A stretch of 64,000 bases of DNA from Azomonas agilis. GTDB taxonomy: Bacteria; Pseudomonadota; Gammaproteobacteria; Pseudomonadales; Pseudomonadaceae. This document shows, piece by piece, positions 43,107 to 55,783 of this stretch (within the stretch, counting starts at the first letter, position 1; every line of letters starts with the position of its first letter). The notes under the pieces were generated by a model that did no database searches, had not been told where the DNA came from, and was given only the letters and a program-made list of their open reading frames with translations. The stretch lies in assembly GCF_007830255.1 (NCBI RefSeq), contig NZ_VLKG01000015.1:1-64000 (forward strand), written 5' to 3'. The translations under genes and the position numbers were made by a program.

Positions 43107-43533
43107 AGAGCTGCTTGGCCCGCTCACAAAAAGCATCTACCAGCGTATTGGCCGCATGGTTAAATAAAGGCCCTAGTGTTACTTTGACCAAAGGCCCGGC
43201 ATAATCGAAGGTTAAATCCAAGCTAATTTTGCAGGCTTGATCGTTTAAGGGTTTAAACTCCCAAATGCCTTGTAACTGACGGAAGGGCCCTTCCTCAAGC
43301 TTCATCTCAATGCGTTGACCGGGGATAAGGGTATTAGAGGTCACAAAGCGCTGACTTAAACCCGCCTTGCCCACGGTCATACTGGCACGCATCTGAGTTG
43401 GCGTTTGCAGAAGAACTTCACTGGCAGAACACCAAGGTAAAAACTTGGGATAGCTGGCCACATCATTGACCATGTCAAACAAAGCTTGTGCTGGATAAGG
43501 CAGCAAGGCAGAACGGTGAATATGGGTTGTCAT
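43099..43533 (-). CDS. ratA: RatA-like START/COQ10-family protein
   Basis: A 144-residue protein of the SRPBCC/COQ10 superfamily. It has the conserved opening I-H-R-S-A-L-L-P-Y-P-A-Q-A-L-F-D-M-V-N-D-V-A and Y-P-K-F-L-P-W-C. In E. coli, RatA was described as a toxin that blocks association of the 50S and 30S ribosomal subunits, but homologues are also linked to ubiquinone function, so the toxin name should be used with care. It is followed by rnfH and divergent from smpB. Confidence 0.9.
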   Translation of the reverse strand: MTTHIHRSALLPYPAQALFDMVNDVASYPKFLPWCSASEVLLQTPTQMRASMTVGKAGLSQRFVTSNTLIPGQRIEMKLEEGPFRQLQGIWEFKPLNDQACKISLDLTFDYAGPLVKVTLGPLFNHAANTLVDAFCERAKQLYG

Positions 43534-43685
43534 CTATGGATCACTTTGTTGCAGGCCGGTTAATCTCAGCACCCACGGCAGAGCCATCAGCACCCGATGC
43601 CGATATTGTCCGGGATTCTTCCCTGCCTCTCAAGCATCCTTCCGCCTAGGTAGCTCAAGCCCTTTATTCTCCAAGACAGATTTTT

Positions 43686-44168
43686 ATGGCTAAACAAAAG
43701 AAACACCCTTCAGGAACCATCGCTCTCAATAAAAAAGCACTGCATGATTACTTCATTGAGCAGAAGTTCGAGGCAGGTCTTGCACTGGCTGGCTGGGAAG
43801 TAAAAAGCCTAAGGGCTGGCAAAGCGCAGTTAGTAGACTCTTACGTTTTACTCAAAGACGGCGAAGCTTGGCTACTGGGGAGTCATATCACACCACTGAC
43901 TACCGCCTCGACCCATGTGATCGCTGACCCAACGCGTACCCGCAAACTGCTGCTGCATAAACGTGAGTTAGGTAAGCTGTTTGGTGCAGTACAACAAAAG
44001 GGCTACACCTGTGTGGCCCTATCCCTGTACTGGAAAAAACACCTGATTAAGTGCGAAATTGCACTGGCTAAGGGCAAGAAAGAATTCGACAAGCGTGACT
44101 CTGAGCGTGAGCGCGATTCGGCCCGTGAGATTCAGCGAGCCATACGCAATAAGGGAAAGGAAGACTAA
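43686..44168 (+). CDS. smpB: SsrA-binding protein SmpB
   Basis: A 160-residue RNA-binding protein that delivers tmRNA to stalled ribosomes. It has [32 protein letters not shown] and VDSYV, with the C-terminal basic tail [14 protein letters not shown] that enters the decoding site. Its RNA partner, ssrA, lies 7 kb downstream in this window. The end overlaps lldR by 4 bp (convergent). Confidence 0.97.
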   Translation: MAKQKKHPSGTIALNKKALHDYFIEQKFEAGLALAGWEVKSLRAGKAQLVDSYVLLKDGEAWLLGSHITPLTTASTHVIADPTRTRKLLLHKRELGKLFGAVQQKGYTCVALSLYWKKHLIKCEIALAKGKKEFDKRDSERERDSAREIQRAIRNKGKED

Positions 44169-44974
44169 AGCTCCCGCCCTCCTTTGGCTAAGCGCCCTCC
44201 CGTTGTCTGACGACGCTGGGCGCGGGCCAAACGATGCGCTTCTTCAATGCCTTCAGCGAGAACTTCCTTAACGTAGTCAATATGCTGATTGGAAACCTCC
44301 CGCGCCCGCTCTGGATCACGCTCCATAATGGCCTGATAAAGAGCTTTGTGCTGTCGCATCAGCATATCCCGAGTTTCTTCACGCAAGGCATACATCCCTC
44401 CGATGTTGGTGGTTACATTGCGCTTTAATAGGTCAAATAAGCCTCGAATCGTATGCAGCAACACCGCGTTATGGCTGGCTTCTGCAATCGCTAAGTGAAA
44501 GCGAGCATCGGCGGCTCCTTCTTCGGTGCGACAGATGTTCAAGTGCTGAGCATAACAATCTTGCAAACGCTCAAAGGCTTCTGTCAGACGCTGGAGATCC
44601 ACCTCGGTGGCTCGCTGCGCTGCATAGTAGGCACAAGAGCCCTCTAAAGTATGGCGAAACTCCAACAGGTCACGCTGGGCCTCGGGGTTTTTTTCCAGTA
44701 GATGCAACAATGGATCGCTAAAGGTCGAGCCCAGTACCTCAGATACAAAGTTACCGCCCCCTTGACGGCTGACCAGTAACCCCTTAGCCACTAGCTTCTG
44801 AATTGCCTCACGCAATGAGGGGCGAGATACACCAAATTGTTCGGCCAAGGCGCGCTCGGCGGGCAGGCGATCACCCGCCTTAAATGAGCCTTCCAAAATC
44901 ATAGCCTCTAATTGAGCCACGATATCATCCGACAAACGGTGCTGCCGGATCTGTCCAAACCCCATTTCGTTCAT
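44165..44974 (-). CDS. lldR: GntR/FadR-type lactate regulator
   Basis: A 269-residue regulator. The N-terminal winged helix-turn-helix (about 10-75, [36 protein letters not shown]) is followed by an all-helical FCD ligand-binding domain (about 95-225). It is divergent from lldP; the shared spacer holds a perfect inverted repeat of the LldR/PdhR type. It probably represses lldPDE until lactate binds. Confidence 0.93.
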   Translation of the reverse strand: MNEMGFGQIRQHRLSDDIVAQLEAMILEGSFKAGDRLPAERALAEQFGVSRPSLREAIQKLVAKGLLVSRQGGGNFVSEVLGSTFSDPLLHLLEKNPEAQRDLLEFRHTLEGSCAYYAAQRATEVDLQRLTEAFERLQDCYAQHLNICRTEEGAADARFHLAIAEASHNAVLLHTIRGLFDLLKRNVTTNIGGMYALREETRDMLMRQHKALYQAIMERDPERAREVSNQHIDYVKEVLAEGIEEAHRLARAQRRQTTGGRLAKGGREL

Positions 44975-45112
44975 CCTCTTTAAGTTTTTGGCTGCTGTTA
45001 GGGTCTAACACGCCTTTTTGTCGAACGCTCCCCTGAAACAATGGGGACGCTGCATTGTGCCATGAACTTCCTCCTTCTTCGGATACTCGACCAAGGTCTG
45101 GCCAAAAGAGGT

Positions 45113-45140
45113 TTGACAGAAAAGTCTCTAGGCTTTTACT
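45113..45140 (+). promoter_or_regulatory. Probable sigma-70 promoter of lldPDE
   Basis: A perfect -35 TTGACA (45113-45118), 16 bp spacer, and -10 TTTACT (45135-45140). The LldR operator begins about 20 bp after the -10 box, which suits repression by blocking early elongation or RNA polymerase clearance. Confidence 0.5.
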
Positions 45141-45159
45141 CTGGGCTACCCGGATTGTA

Positions 45160-45176
45160 AATTGGTCTTACCAATT
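45160..45176. promoter_or_regulatory. LldR operator
   Basis: AATTGGTCTTACCAATT is a perfect inverted repeat with a 3-base centre. It matches the ATTGGT-N3-ACCAAT type of site bound by LldR and PdhR regulators. It is between the divergent lldR and lldP genes. Confidence 0.85.
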
Positions 45177-45236
45177 TTTTCAAGACCGCCATAATTCCGG
45201 CCTACTCACTCCAACAACAATCAGGGAGCCACCCCA

Positions 45237-46904
45237 ATGCAAACCTGGCAACAGCTCTATACCCCGCTCGGCAGTCTTTGGCTGTCCGCATTAGTTGCTT
45301 TAATTCCCATTGTGTTTTTCTTCTTGGCTTTGGCTGTATTTCGCCTGAAAGGTCATGTGGCTGGCACCATTACTCTGGCGTTGTCTCTAGCCGTGGCCAT
45401 CTTGGCTTTTGGTATGCCGGTGGAAATGGCGGCGGCGGCGGCAGGCTATGGCTTTGCCTATGGCCTGTGGCCCATTGCTTGGATCATTGTGGCGGCGGTA
45501 TTTCTCTACAAACTCACCGTAAAAAGCGGTCAGTTTGAAGTCATTCGCAGCTCGGTACTGTCCATTACCGATGACCAGCGCTTGCAGGTGCTGCTGATTG
45601 GCTTCTCCTTTGGAGCCTTTCTGGAAGGTGCGGCCGGCTTCGGTGCGCCGGTGGCTATTACAGCCGCACTGCTGGTCGGTTTGGGCTTTAATCCGCTGTA
45701 TGCCGCTGGCCTGTGCTTGATCGCTAACACCGCACCGGTAGCCTTCGGTGCACTGGGTATCCCGATCATTGTCGCTGGACAGGTTACAGGTATTGATGCC
45801 TTTAAAATCGGGGCTATGACCGGTCGTCAACTGCCTATCCTATCGGTCATCGTGCCGTTCTGGCTGGTAGTGATGATGGATGGCTGGCGTGGTGTGAAAG
45901 AGACTTGGCCTGCCGCTCTGGTAGCCGGTGTCAGCTTTGCCATTACCCAGTACTACACCTCTAACTACATTGGCCCAGAACTGCCGGACATCACCTCAGC
46001 ACTGGTCAGCTTGGTCTGCCTGACGCTGTTCCTGAAAGTCTGGAAACCTACCCGCGAAGTGGATCTGGTGCCCAATGCTGACGGTACAGCCAGCCTGAAG
46101 CCCAGCACGACCGAGCCTTGCCCTTACTCGGCCGGTCAAATCTTTAAAGCTTGGTCACCCTTCCTGATTTTGACTGCACTGGTCACCATCTGGACGCTGA
46201 AACCCTTTAAAGCCCTATTTGCTGCAGGCGGTGCTTTAAGCGACCTCGTTCTCCAGATTCCAATTCCTAATCTGGATAAACTGGTGGTAAAAGTCGCACC
46301 TATCGTCACCGATCCAACGCCTATTTCGGCAGTATTTAAATTTGATCCGCTATCAGCGACTGGCACCGCGATTTTCATCTCGGCGCTGATTTCCATGATG
46401 GTACTGCGCATCAATTTTAAAACTGGTATTACCACTTTAAAGGATGTATTCATCGAGCTGAGATGGCCGATTCTGTCCATTGGTATGGTGTTAGCCTTCG
46501 CCTTTGTCACCAACTACTCGGGCATGTCTACCACACTGGCTCTGGTACTGGCCGGTACGGGCGCGGCTTTCCCCTTCTTCTCGCCCTTCTTGGGTTGGTT
46601 GGGTGTGTTCCTCACCGGTTCCGATACTTCGGCGAACGCGCTCTTTGGTTCTCTGCAAGCCACGACCGCGCATCAAATTGGCGTGAGCGACACTCTGTTG
46701 GTGGCAGCCAATACCAGCGGCGGCGTGACCGGCAAGATGATTTCGCCCCAATCCATCGCTGTAGCTTGCGCGGCGACCGGTATGGTGGGTAAAGAGTCGG
46801 ATCTATTCCGCTTCACCCTGAAGCACAGTCTAATCTTCGCCACCATGGCCGGCTTGATCACCTTGGCACAAGCCTATGTGTTCACTGGCATGTTGGTGCA
46901 CTGA
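45237..46904 (+). CDS. lldP: L-lactate permease
   Basis: A 555-residue inner-membrane lactate:H+ symporter of the LctP family with about a dozen or more hydrophobic segments. The conserved region [30 protein letters not shown] and the C-terminal [14 protein letters not shown]...[21 protein letters not shown] are characteristic. It is the first gene of the lactate operon and provides substrate for the dehydrogenases lldD and lldE. GC content is higher here than in the iron and polysaccharide loci. Confidence 0.97.
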   Translation: MQTWQQLYTPLGSLWLSALVALIPIVFFFLALAVFRLKGHVAGTITLALSLAVAILAFGMPVEMAAAAAGYGFAYGLWPIAWIIVAAVFLYKLTVKSGQFEVIRSSVLSITDDQRLQVLLIGFSFGAFLEGAAGFGAPVAITAALLVGLGFNPLYAAGLCLIANTAPVAFGALGIPIIVAGQVTGIDAFKIGAMTGRQLPILSVIVPFWLVVMMDGWRGVKETWPAALVAGVSFAITQYYTSNYIGPELPDITSALVSLVCLTLFLKVWKPTREVDLVPNADGTASLKPSTTEPCPYSAGQIFKAWSPFLILTALVTIWTLKPFKALFAAGGALSDLVLQIPIPNLDKLVVKVAPIVTDPTPISAVFKFDPLSATGTAIFISALISMMVLRINFKTGITTLKDVFIELRWPILSIGMVLAFAFVTNYSGMSTTLALVLAGTGAAFPFFSPFLGWLGVFLTGSDTSANALFGSLQATTAHQIGVSDTLLVAANTSGGVTGKMISPQSIAVACAATGMVGKESDLFRFTLKHSLIFATMAGLITLAQAYVFTGMLVH

Positions 46905-46925
46905 TCGCTTTAAGTGTCTTGGATG

Positions 46926-46948
46926 GGAAGGCTCTTAAGGGCCTTTCC
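46926..46948 (+). other. Hairpin between lldP and lldD
   Basis: GGAAGGC (46926-46932) pairs with GCCTTTCC (46941-46948) with one bulge. There is no T-run, so it is more likely an mRNA stability or processing hairpin than a terminator. Confidence 0.4.
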
Positions 46949-46980
46949 AGCCTCATCCTCCCGTCGAGGTCTGAAATTCC

Positions 46981-48123
46981 ATGATTATTTCTGCATCTAC
47001 TGATTACCGCGCCGCCGCTCAACGCCGACTGCCGCCCTTCCTATTTCACTACATCGACGGCGGCGCTTACGCCGAATACACCCTCAAGCGCAACGTCGAA
47101 GACCTGTCCGAAATCGCCCTACGCCAGCGCGTGCTGCGGGATATGTCTGAGCTGAATCTGGAAACCCAGCTCTTTAATGAGCGTCTGTCCTTACCTATCG
47201 CTTTAGCCCCTGTCGGTCTGACTGGCATGTATGCGCGTCGGGGTGAAGTACAGGCAGCCAAAGCAGCAGCGGCTAAAGGCGTGCCCTTTACGCTGTCCAC
47301 CGTTTCCGTGTGTCCGATTGAGGAAGTAGCGCCTGCGATCGACCGCCCCATGTGGTTTCAGCTGTATGTGCTGAAAGATCGTGGTTTTATGAAAAATGCC
47401 TTGGAGCGCGCCAAGGCCGCCGGTGTCACCACACTGGTGTTCACCGTAGACATGCCTACCCCCGGCGCTCGCTATCGGGATGCCCACTCCGGTATGAGCG
47501 GCCCTTACGCACCGGCGCGGCGTATTCTGCAAGCCATGACCCATCCCTTCTGGGCGTGGGATGTAGGCCTGCTCGGCAAACCCCACGATCTGGGCAATAT
47601 TTCCACCTATCGCGGCAATCCCACCGGCTTGGCGGACTACATCGGTTGGCTGACCAATAACTTCGATCCCTCCATTTCTTGGAAGGATTTGGAGTGGATT
47701 CGTGATTTCTGGGATGGCCCCATGGTGATCAAAGGCATCCTTGATCCTGAAGATGCTAAAGATGCGGTGAAATTTGGAGCCGATGGCATCGTGGTTTCTA
47801 ACCACGGCGGCCGCCAGCTAGATGGCGTACTCTCCAGCGCCCGTGCCCTGCCCGCCATTGCCGATGCGGTAAAAGGCGACCTGAAAATCCTCGCTGACTC
47901 CGGCATTCGCAACGGGTTAGACGTGGTACGCATGTTAGCCCTAGGTGCGGATACCGTGATGCTGGGCCGAGCTTTTGTCTACGCACTGGCCGCCGCCGGT
48001 GGAGCTGGCGTGAGCCACCTGCTGGATTTGATCGAGAAAGAAATGCGTGTGGCTATGGTGCTGACCGGTGCCAAAACCATCAGCGACATTACCCGCGACT
48101 CATTAGTACGCGCCGGCATCTGA
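46981..48123 (+). CDS. lldD: L-lactate dehydrogenase (quinone, FMN)
   Basis: A 380-residue FMN alpha-hydroxyacid dehydrogenase that oxidises L-lactate to pyruvate at the inner membrane. It has [30 protein letters not shown], the catalytic H275 in [10 protein letters not shown], and [25 protein letters not shown]. Full length. It follows lldP in the same operon. Confidence 0.97.
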   Translation: MIISASTDYRAAAQRRLPPFLFHYIDGGAYAEYTLKRNVEDLSEIALRQRVLRDMSELNLETQLFNERLSLPIALAPVGLTGMYARRGEVQAAKAAAAKGVPFTLSTVSVCPIEEVAPAIDRPMWFQLYVLKDRGFMKNALERAKAAGVTTLVFTVDMPTPGARYRDAHSGMSGPYAPARRILQAMTHPFWAWDVGLLGKPHDLGNISTYRGNPTGLADYIGWLTNNFDPSISWKDLEWIRDFWDGPMVIKGILDPEDAKDAVKFGADGIVVSNHGGRQLDGVLSSARALPAIADAVKGDLKILADSGIRNGLDVVRMLALGADTVMLGRAFVYALAAAGGAGVSHLLDLIEKEMRVAMVLTGAKTISDITRDSLVRAGI

Positions 48124-48158
48124 CCTGATCGACCCTTAGTTTTTACATAAAAACCTGA

Positions 48159-48180
48159 CGGGCTGTCCCAAGGCAGCCCG
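48159..48180 (+). other. Hairpin between lldD and lldE
   Basis: A perfect 7-bp stem CGGGCTG/CAGCCCG with an 8-base loop and no T-run. It probably affects mRNA stability rather than ending transcription. Confidence 0.45.
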
Positions 48181-48205
48181 CGACTACTGATGATGGAGCC
48201 TGCCC

Positions 48206-51013
48206 ATGAGCCTGCCCGCCGCGTTCCTTACCGAAGTGCAGCGCCTAATTCCTGCCGAGCGCCGCTTTGATGACCCCCTGTCTACCCTCGCCTTTGGCAC
48301 CGATGCCAGCTTCTACCGCCTGATTCCCAAACTGGTAATCCGAGTAGAATCCGAAGCCGAAGTAATCGCCCTGATTAAACTGGCTCAAGCTGAACAGGTG
48401 CCCATCACCTTCCGCGCTGCCGGTACCAGCCTGTCCGGTCAAGCCGTCACCGACTCGGTATTGATCGTCCTTGGCGAGCATTGGAATGGCCGCGAAGTTC
48501 GGCATAAAGGGGCACAAATCCGCCTACAACCGGGGGTAATCGGCGCACAGGCCAATGCGGTACTGGCTCCCTTAGGCCGCAAGATCGGCCCTGATCCGGC
48601 TTCTATTGGCGCGGCCAAAATTGGCGGCATCGTCGCCAACAACTCCAGCGGCATGTGCTGCGGTACGGCGCACAATACTTATCACACCTTAGCGGGTATG
48701 CGCTTAGTACTGGCTGACGGTACTTTATTGGATACTGAAGACCCCCAGAGCGTGGCCATCTTCCGTCAAATCCAAGCCCCTCTGTTAGCACAGCTGGCCG
48801 AACTGGGCAGCCAAACCCGTGCTAATACTGAATTAGCCGCGCGCATTCGCCACAAATACCGGCTGAAAAACACCACCGGCTTGTCGCTGAATGCTCTGGT
48901 GGACTACGACGATCCGCTGGATATCCTGACCCATCTGATGGTCGGCTCCGAAGGTACGCTCGGCTTTATCAGCGCCGTGACCTACGACACCGTGCCGGAG
49001 CATCCACACAAAGCCAGCGCCCTGATCGTCTTCCCCAGCGTTGATATTTGCTGCCGCGCAGTCACAGTGCTGAAAACCCAGCCCGTTTCTGCCGTAGAGC
49101 TGCTGGATCGCCGCAGTTTGCGTTCCGTAGAAAATAAACCCGGCATGCCCGATTGGGTACGCGGCCTCTCTGAAGGCGCGTGCGCCCTATTGATCGAATC
49201 CCGCGCAGCGACCCAAAGCCTGCTCCACGAGCAACTGGGCCAAGTCCGCACGGCTTTGGCGGAATACCCCGTCGAACAGCAAGTGGACTTCAGCGAAGAC
49301 CCCAAGGTCTACAACCAGCTCTGGGCCATTCGTAAAGGCACCTTCCCCGCCGTCGGCGCAGTGCGTCCCACAGGCACGACAGTCATCATCGAAGACGTGA
49401 CCTTCCCCGTCGAGCAATTAGCCGAAGGCGTGAACCGTTTGCTGGAGCTGCTGGACAAACACCGCTACGACGAAGCCATCATTTTCGGCCATGCGCTGGA
49501 AGGCAACCTGCACTTCGTCTTCACCCAAGGTTTTGACGATCCTGCCCAAGTGGCGCGTTACGATGCCTTTATGCAGGACGTGGCGCAGCTGGTCACCGTG
49601 GAGTTTGGTGGCTCACTGAAAGCCGAACACGGTACCGGCCGCAACATGGCGCCCTTCGTCGAGCTGGAGTGGGGCAAAGACGCCTATCAGCTGATGTGGC
49701 AGATCAAGCGCCTACTCGACCCCAAAGGCATTCTGAACCCCGATGTGGTGCTGTCTGAAGACCCGCAAATCCATCTGAAAAACCTCAAACCCATGCCTGC
49801 CGCCGATGAACTGGTCGACAAGTGCATCGAATGTGGTTTCTGTGAGCCGGTTTGCCCGTCCAATGGTTTGACCCTCACCCCGCGCCAACGCATCGTGATG
49901 TGGCGTGATATTCAAGCCAAAGAGCGCAGCCAAACCGACAACCAAGCCCTCAAAGCCGATTATCAATACCGAGGCATCGACAGCTGTGCCGCTACCGGAC
50001 TGTGCGCCCAGCGTTGTCCCGTGGGCATCAATACCGGCGATCTGGTACGCAAACTGCGCAGCACCCAAACCCAAAGCCCTCGCCTAGCCCGCTGGCTGGC
50101 TGAGCACTTCGACACCGCCCTCAAAGGTTCGGTGTTGATGCTCAATTTGACCAATGCCGCACGCAAACTGATCGGCCAGCGTGCGCTGGAAAAAACCTCA
50201 GCCATTCTGAGCTGCATCAGTCGGGAAAAATTGCCACGCTGGACGCGCGCCATGCCGCAGCCCATTTCAGTGGTCAATCTCAGCAGCACGAATGCTTCTG
50301 AAAAGCCACGAGTCGTCTATCTGGCTTCCTGCGTTTCCCGCGCCATGGGCCCCAGTGCCACCGATCAAGAGCAAACGCCGCTGATCGATAAAACCCGCGC
50401 CCTGCTGGAGAAGGCCGGCTATCAAGTGGTCTTCCCCGATAACCTGAACAAACTCTGCTGCGGTCAGCCTTGGGCTTCCAAAGGCTATGCCGAACAGGCT
50501 GACCTTAAGCGCCAAGAGGTGCTGGAAGCCCTGCTTAAAGCCAGCCGTGGTGGACAAGACCCCATCTACTGCGATACCAGCCCCTGCACCCTGCGCTTGG
50601 TGAAAGACCTGAGCAACAGCCCGCTGGACATCTATGAGCCGGTGCGCTTTATCCGCAGTCATGTTCTGGATCGTTTGGAGATTACGCCGCAAGAAACCCC
50701 GATTGCCGTGCATGCCACCTGTAGCACCCAGCATTTAGGCCAAGCGGAAGCCTTGATCGAGATTGCCAAGCGCTGTGCCAAAACTGTCAGCGTGCCGGAA
50801 AACATCCACTGCTGCGGCTTTGCCGGTGACAAGGGCTTCACCACACCAGAGCTGAACCGCCATGCCCTGCGCACGTTGAAGGACAGCGTACAGGGTTGCA
50901 CTGAGGGCATTTCCACCAGCCGTACCTGTGAGATTGGTTTGACCCGTGAAAGCGGCATCGACTACCACGGCTTGGTGTACTTAGTCGATCGCGTTAGCCG
51001 CCCTAAAAACTAA
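48206..51013 (+). CDS. lldE: FAD/Fe-S D-lactate dehydrogenase (Dld-II type)
   Basis: A 935-residue fusion. The N-terminal half (about 1-480) is a GlcD-type FAD-binding oxidase (PCMH fold) with TFRAAGTSLSGQAVTDSVLI, NNSSGMCCG and GSEGTLGFIS. The C-terminal half is a GlcF-like Fe-S reductase: C540-I-E-C-G-F-C-E-P-V-C, a second four-cysteine group near C-A-A-T-G-L-C, and two CCG domains (LNKLCCGQPW and IHCCGFAGDKG). It oxidises D-lactate to pyruvate and passes electrons to the respiratory chain. It is the last gene of lldP-lldD-lldE, as in Pseudomonas (often named dld there). Confidence 0.93.
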   Translation: MSLPAAFLTEVQRLIPAERRFDDPLSTLAFGTDASFYRLIPKLVIRVESEAEVIALIKLAQAEQVPITFRAAGTSLSGQAVTDSVLIVLGEHWNGREVRHKGAQIRLQPGVIGAQANAVLAPLGRKIGPDPASIGAAKIGGIVANNSSGMCCGTAHNTYHTLAGMRLVLADGTLLDTEDPQSVAIFRQIQAPLLAQLAELGSQTRANTELAARIRHKYRLKNTTGLSLNALVDYDDPLDILTHLMVGSEGTLGFISAVTYDTVPEHPHKASALIVFPSVDICCRAVTVLKTQPVSAVELLDRRSLRSVENKPGMPDWVRGLSEGACALLIESRAATQSLLHEQLGQVRTALAEYPVEQQVDFSEDPKVYNQLWAIRKGTFPAVGAVRPTGTTVIIEDVTFPVEQLAEGVNRLLELLDKHRYDEAIIFGHALEGNLHFVFTQGFDDPAQVARYDAFMQDVAQLVTVEFGGSLKAEHGTGRNMAPFVELEWGKDAYQLMWQIKRLLDPKGILNPDVVLSEDPQIHLKNLKPMPAADELVDKCIECGFCEPVCPSNGLTLTPRQRIVMWRDIQAKERSQTDNQALKADYQYRGIDSCAATGLCAQRCPVGINTGDLVRKLRSTQTQSPRLARWLAEHFDTALKGSVLMLNLTNAARKLIGQRALEKTSAILSCISREKLPRWTRAMPQPISVVNLSSTNASEKPRVVYLASCVSRAMGPSATDQEQTPLIDKTRALLEKAGYQVVFPDNLNKLCCGQPWASKGYAEQADLKRQEVLEALLKASRGGQDPIYCDTSPCTLRLVKDLSNSPLDIYEPVRFIRSHVLDRLEITPQETPIAVHATCSTQHLGQAEALIEIAKRCAKTVSVPENIHCCGFAGDKGFTTPELNRHALRTLKDSVQGCTEGISTSRTCEIGLTRESGIDYHGLVYLVDRVSRPKN

Positions 51014-51020
51014 GGCTTTT

Positions 51021-51052
51021 GGGGACATCCTTTAAAAAAGGTACTTGTCCCC
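51021..51052. repeat. Inverted repeat after lldE
   Basis: GGGGACA (51021-51027) and TGTCCCC (51046-51052) surround an AT-rich loop. The GGGGACA...TGTCCCC form resembles REP-type intergenic repeats. A role as terminator is possible but there is no U-tract. Confidence 0.45.
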
Positions 51053-51093
51053 TTGAAAGAGCATGGATCATCCCCCATCTCTTACATAAGGCA

Positions 51094-51122
51094 ATGACAC
51101 CATGCACCATTTGGCGTACACT
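51094..51122 (+). promoter_or_regulatory. Probable ssrA promoter
   Basis: ATGACA (51094-51099), a 17-bp spacer and TACACT (51117-51122). Transcription would begin near 51129, giving a precursor with a short 5' leader before the mature tmRNA end at 51157. Confidence 0.5.
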
Positions 51123-51156
51123 GCCTACCATTCAGCGCCCTTACCCGGGTGCTGAC

Positions 51157-51536
51157 GGGGCCGATTAGGATTCGACGCCGGTAACAAAACTTGAGGGGCG
51201 TGCCGAGTGGGTAACAGAACTCGTAAATCCACTGTTGCAAACTTATAGTTGCCAACGACGACAACTTCGAAGGATACGCGCTAGCCGCCTAACCTTCACT
51301 CTGGTCGCTTCGGCGCCAGCGGTCACTAGGGGATGCCTGTAAACCCGAAATGACCGTCAGATAGAACAGGATCGTCGCCAAGTTCGCTGTAGACGTAACG
51401 ACTAAAACTTATACAGCTCGCCCTGAGCACCCTGCCCGTCGGGCGGCAACGGGTTAACGTAGTAGACTGGGATACGCATGTAGAACCGATAGCGGAGAGC
51501 TGGCGGACGGGGGTTCAAATCCCCCCGGCTCCACCA
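51157..51536 (+). ncRNA. ssrA: Transfer-messenger RNA
   Basis: A 380-nt tmRNA. The 5' end GGGGCCGA pairs (one G-U) with the 3' CGGCTCC just before ACCA; the T-arm GGGTTCAAATCCC is at the 3' end. The encoded tag starts at GCC (51251) and ends at TAA (51290-51292): A-N-D-D-N-F-E-G-Y-A-L-A-A, thirteen residues. The usual Pseudomonas tag, as I recall it, is A-N-D-D-N-Y-A-L-A-A, so three residues are inserted or changed. The ALAA end, recognised by ClpXP, is kept. Together with SmpB it frees stalled ribosomes. Its 3' end is a common integration site. Confidence 0.97.
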
Positions 51537-51543
51537 AATGCAA

Positions 51544-51573
51544 GTTTCCACATGTTCACACATGACTGGAAAC
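51544..51573. repeat. Inverted repeat just downstream of ssrA
   Basis: GTTTCCA (51544-51550) and TGGAAAC (51567-51573) with a 16-base loop, starting eight bases after the ssrA 3' CCA. It could be a remnant of an integration (att) site or part of tmRNA processing. No duplicate of the ssrA 3' end was found downstream. Confidence 0.4.
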
Positions 51574-51583
51574 ACCCCAAGAG

Positions 51584-51610
51584 GCCCGCCTAGTGCGGGC
51601 TTTCTTGTTT
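51584..51610 (+). terminator. Terminator downstream of ssrA
   Basis: GCCCGC/GCGGGC stem with a 5-base loop (CTAGT), followed by TTTCTTGTTT. Confidence 0.8.
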
Positions 51611-51653
51611 CTGGCTGCTTAGCGATATTTTGCACACGCCGCTCGCTTCAGTA

Positions 51654-51678
51654 GTTAAAAATGGATTTCACTTTTAAC
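51654..51678. promoter_or_regulatory. Dyad upstream of hsdM
   Basis: GTTAAAA (51654-51660) and TTTTAAC (51672-51678) form a 7-bp inverted repeat about 43 bp before the hsdM start. It may be an operator for the restriction operon; this is only a guess. Confidence 0.3.
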
Positions 51679-51720
51679 GTGTTGCTGTTGTTGCCATACC
51701 TCTGAGGAACAGACTGAACG

Positions 51721-54514
<2,794 letters not shown>

Positions 54515-54522
<8 letters not shown>

Positions 54523-55783
54523 GTGGGTTGAATCGCCCTTATCCCAACTGGCGACCTTTCAAAAAGGTCGGAAAGTTGACACATCACCGTTCAATGGTGA
54601 TGGGTACGCCCCTTACCTGGGTGCATCGGGCCTAGAGGGCGGTGACGATGGCTTTGCCGCTACCCGACTCGCGGTCATCGCAAAAAGCACTGACACCTTG
54701 ATGCTGTGGGACGGTGAGCGTTCTGGCTTGGTGGGCTATGGTCGCCAAGGGGTGGTGGCCTCGACGGTTTCCAAGCTCTCGCCGAGCGACAAGGTTGAGC
54801 CCAAGTATCTGTACTACGCACTCTCCGAACGGTTCGATTGGATTCAGCACCGCCGTACAGGCACCGGTGTTCCCCACGTTCCAAAGGATCTGGGGCGGCT
54901 GCTGAAGCTGCGCTATCCAAAGCAGCGAACGGATCAACAGCGAATCGCCACCATCCTCTCCGGCATCGACTCCGCCATCGAAAAAACCGAAGCCCTGATC
55001 GCCAAATACCAGCAGATCAAGGCCGGCCTGATGCACGACCTGTTCACCCGTGGCGTGCTGCCCAACGGCCAACTGCGCCCGCCCCGCGATCAGGCCCCTA
55101 AGCTGTATCAGGAAACGGCGATTGGGTGGATTCCGAGGGAGTGGCGCATCCTAGATTGTTCGGCTGTGCTCGATTCAATTGCAGACGGGCCGTTCGGTTC
55201 GAATCTAAAGACCGAGCACTACGTCGTCGACCCAGGGGTTCGCGTTGTTCGTTTACAGAATGTCACTGAGTACCAGTACAACGATACTGATCGAGCCTTC
55301 GTATCCGATCGGCATGCCGCCTATCTAATCAGAAACAAGATTGTAGGTGGCGATGTGTTGATCGCTGGCTTGGGCGAAGAGCGCTATCCAGTTGGCCGCG
55401 CTTGCACATATCCAGAGAATCTGCCTCCCGCAATTAACAAGGCTGACTGCTTTCGTGCACGATGCATCGCAGAGCTAATGCACAACAAGTTTTTGATGCT
55501 TTTCCTGAATAGCGAGTTGGCTCGCCAGCAAATCCGTCGATATGAACAAGGTGTTACCAGACCACGAATCAACACTGGCAATCTGAAGCGCTTGGTTGTG
55601 TGCGTTCCAGAACTGACTGAGCAAGTAGCTTTTATTTCAATGTTTGAGTCCGCTCAGGCGGCAATTCGAACGCAACAATCAATCGTTGAAAATCTCAAAT
55701 CTCAGAAATTCGGCCTGATGCACGACCTGCTCACCGGCAAAGTGCCCGTCAAGGTCGAAGAACCCGAGGTGGTCGATGGCTAA
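54515..55783 (+). CDS. hsdS: Type I restriction-modification specificity subunit HsdS
   Basis: A 422-residue DNA-recognition subunit with two target-recognition domains (about 1-140 and 205-360), each followed by a conserved helical spacer. The first spacer is [23 protein letters not shown] ... [11 protein letters not shown], and the second ends [13 protein letters not shown]. The two domains bind the two halves of a split recognition site; the site cannot be predicted here. The second recognition domain (about 55140-55690) is lower in GC than the flanking hsd genes, which suggests it was swapped in. It overlaps hsdM and darT by 8 bp each. Confidence 0.95.
55025..55042 (+). repeat. 18-bp direct repeat in hsdS, copy 1
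   Basis: GGCCTGATGCACGACCTG, identical to 55712-55729. The two copies mark the end of each conserved spacer in hsdS and are possible crossover points for exchanging a target-recognition domain. Confidence 0.85.
55712..55729 (+). repeat. 18-bp direct repeat in hsdS, copy 2
   Basis: Identical to 55025-55042, 687 bp downstream. It encodes the GLMHDL block at the end of the second spacer. Confidence 0.85.

Noticed and set aside
45055-45294. 79-codon plus-strand frame over the lldR-lldP spacer
   Set aside because: It contains the promoter and operator and overlaps lldP in another frame.
51402-51635. A 77-codon minus-strand frame across the tmRNA 3' end
   Set aside because: It is the mirror of the tmRNA acceptor and T-arm (translation includes a W-S-R-G-D-L-N-P-R-P-P type artefact typical of frames over tRNA-like 3' ends).
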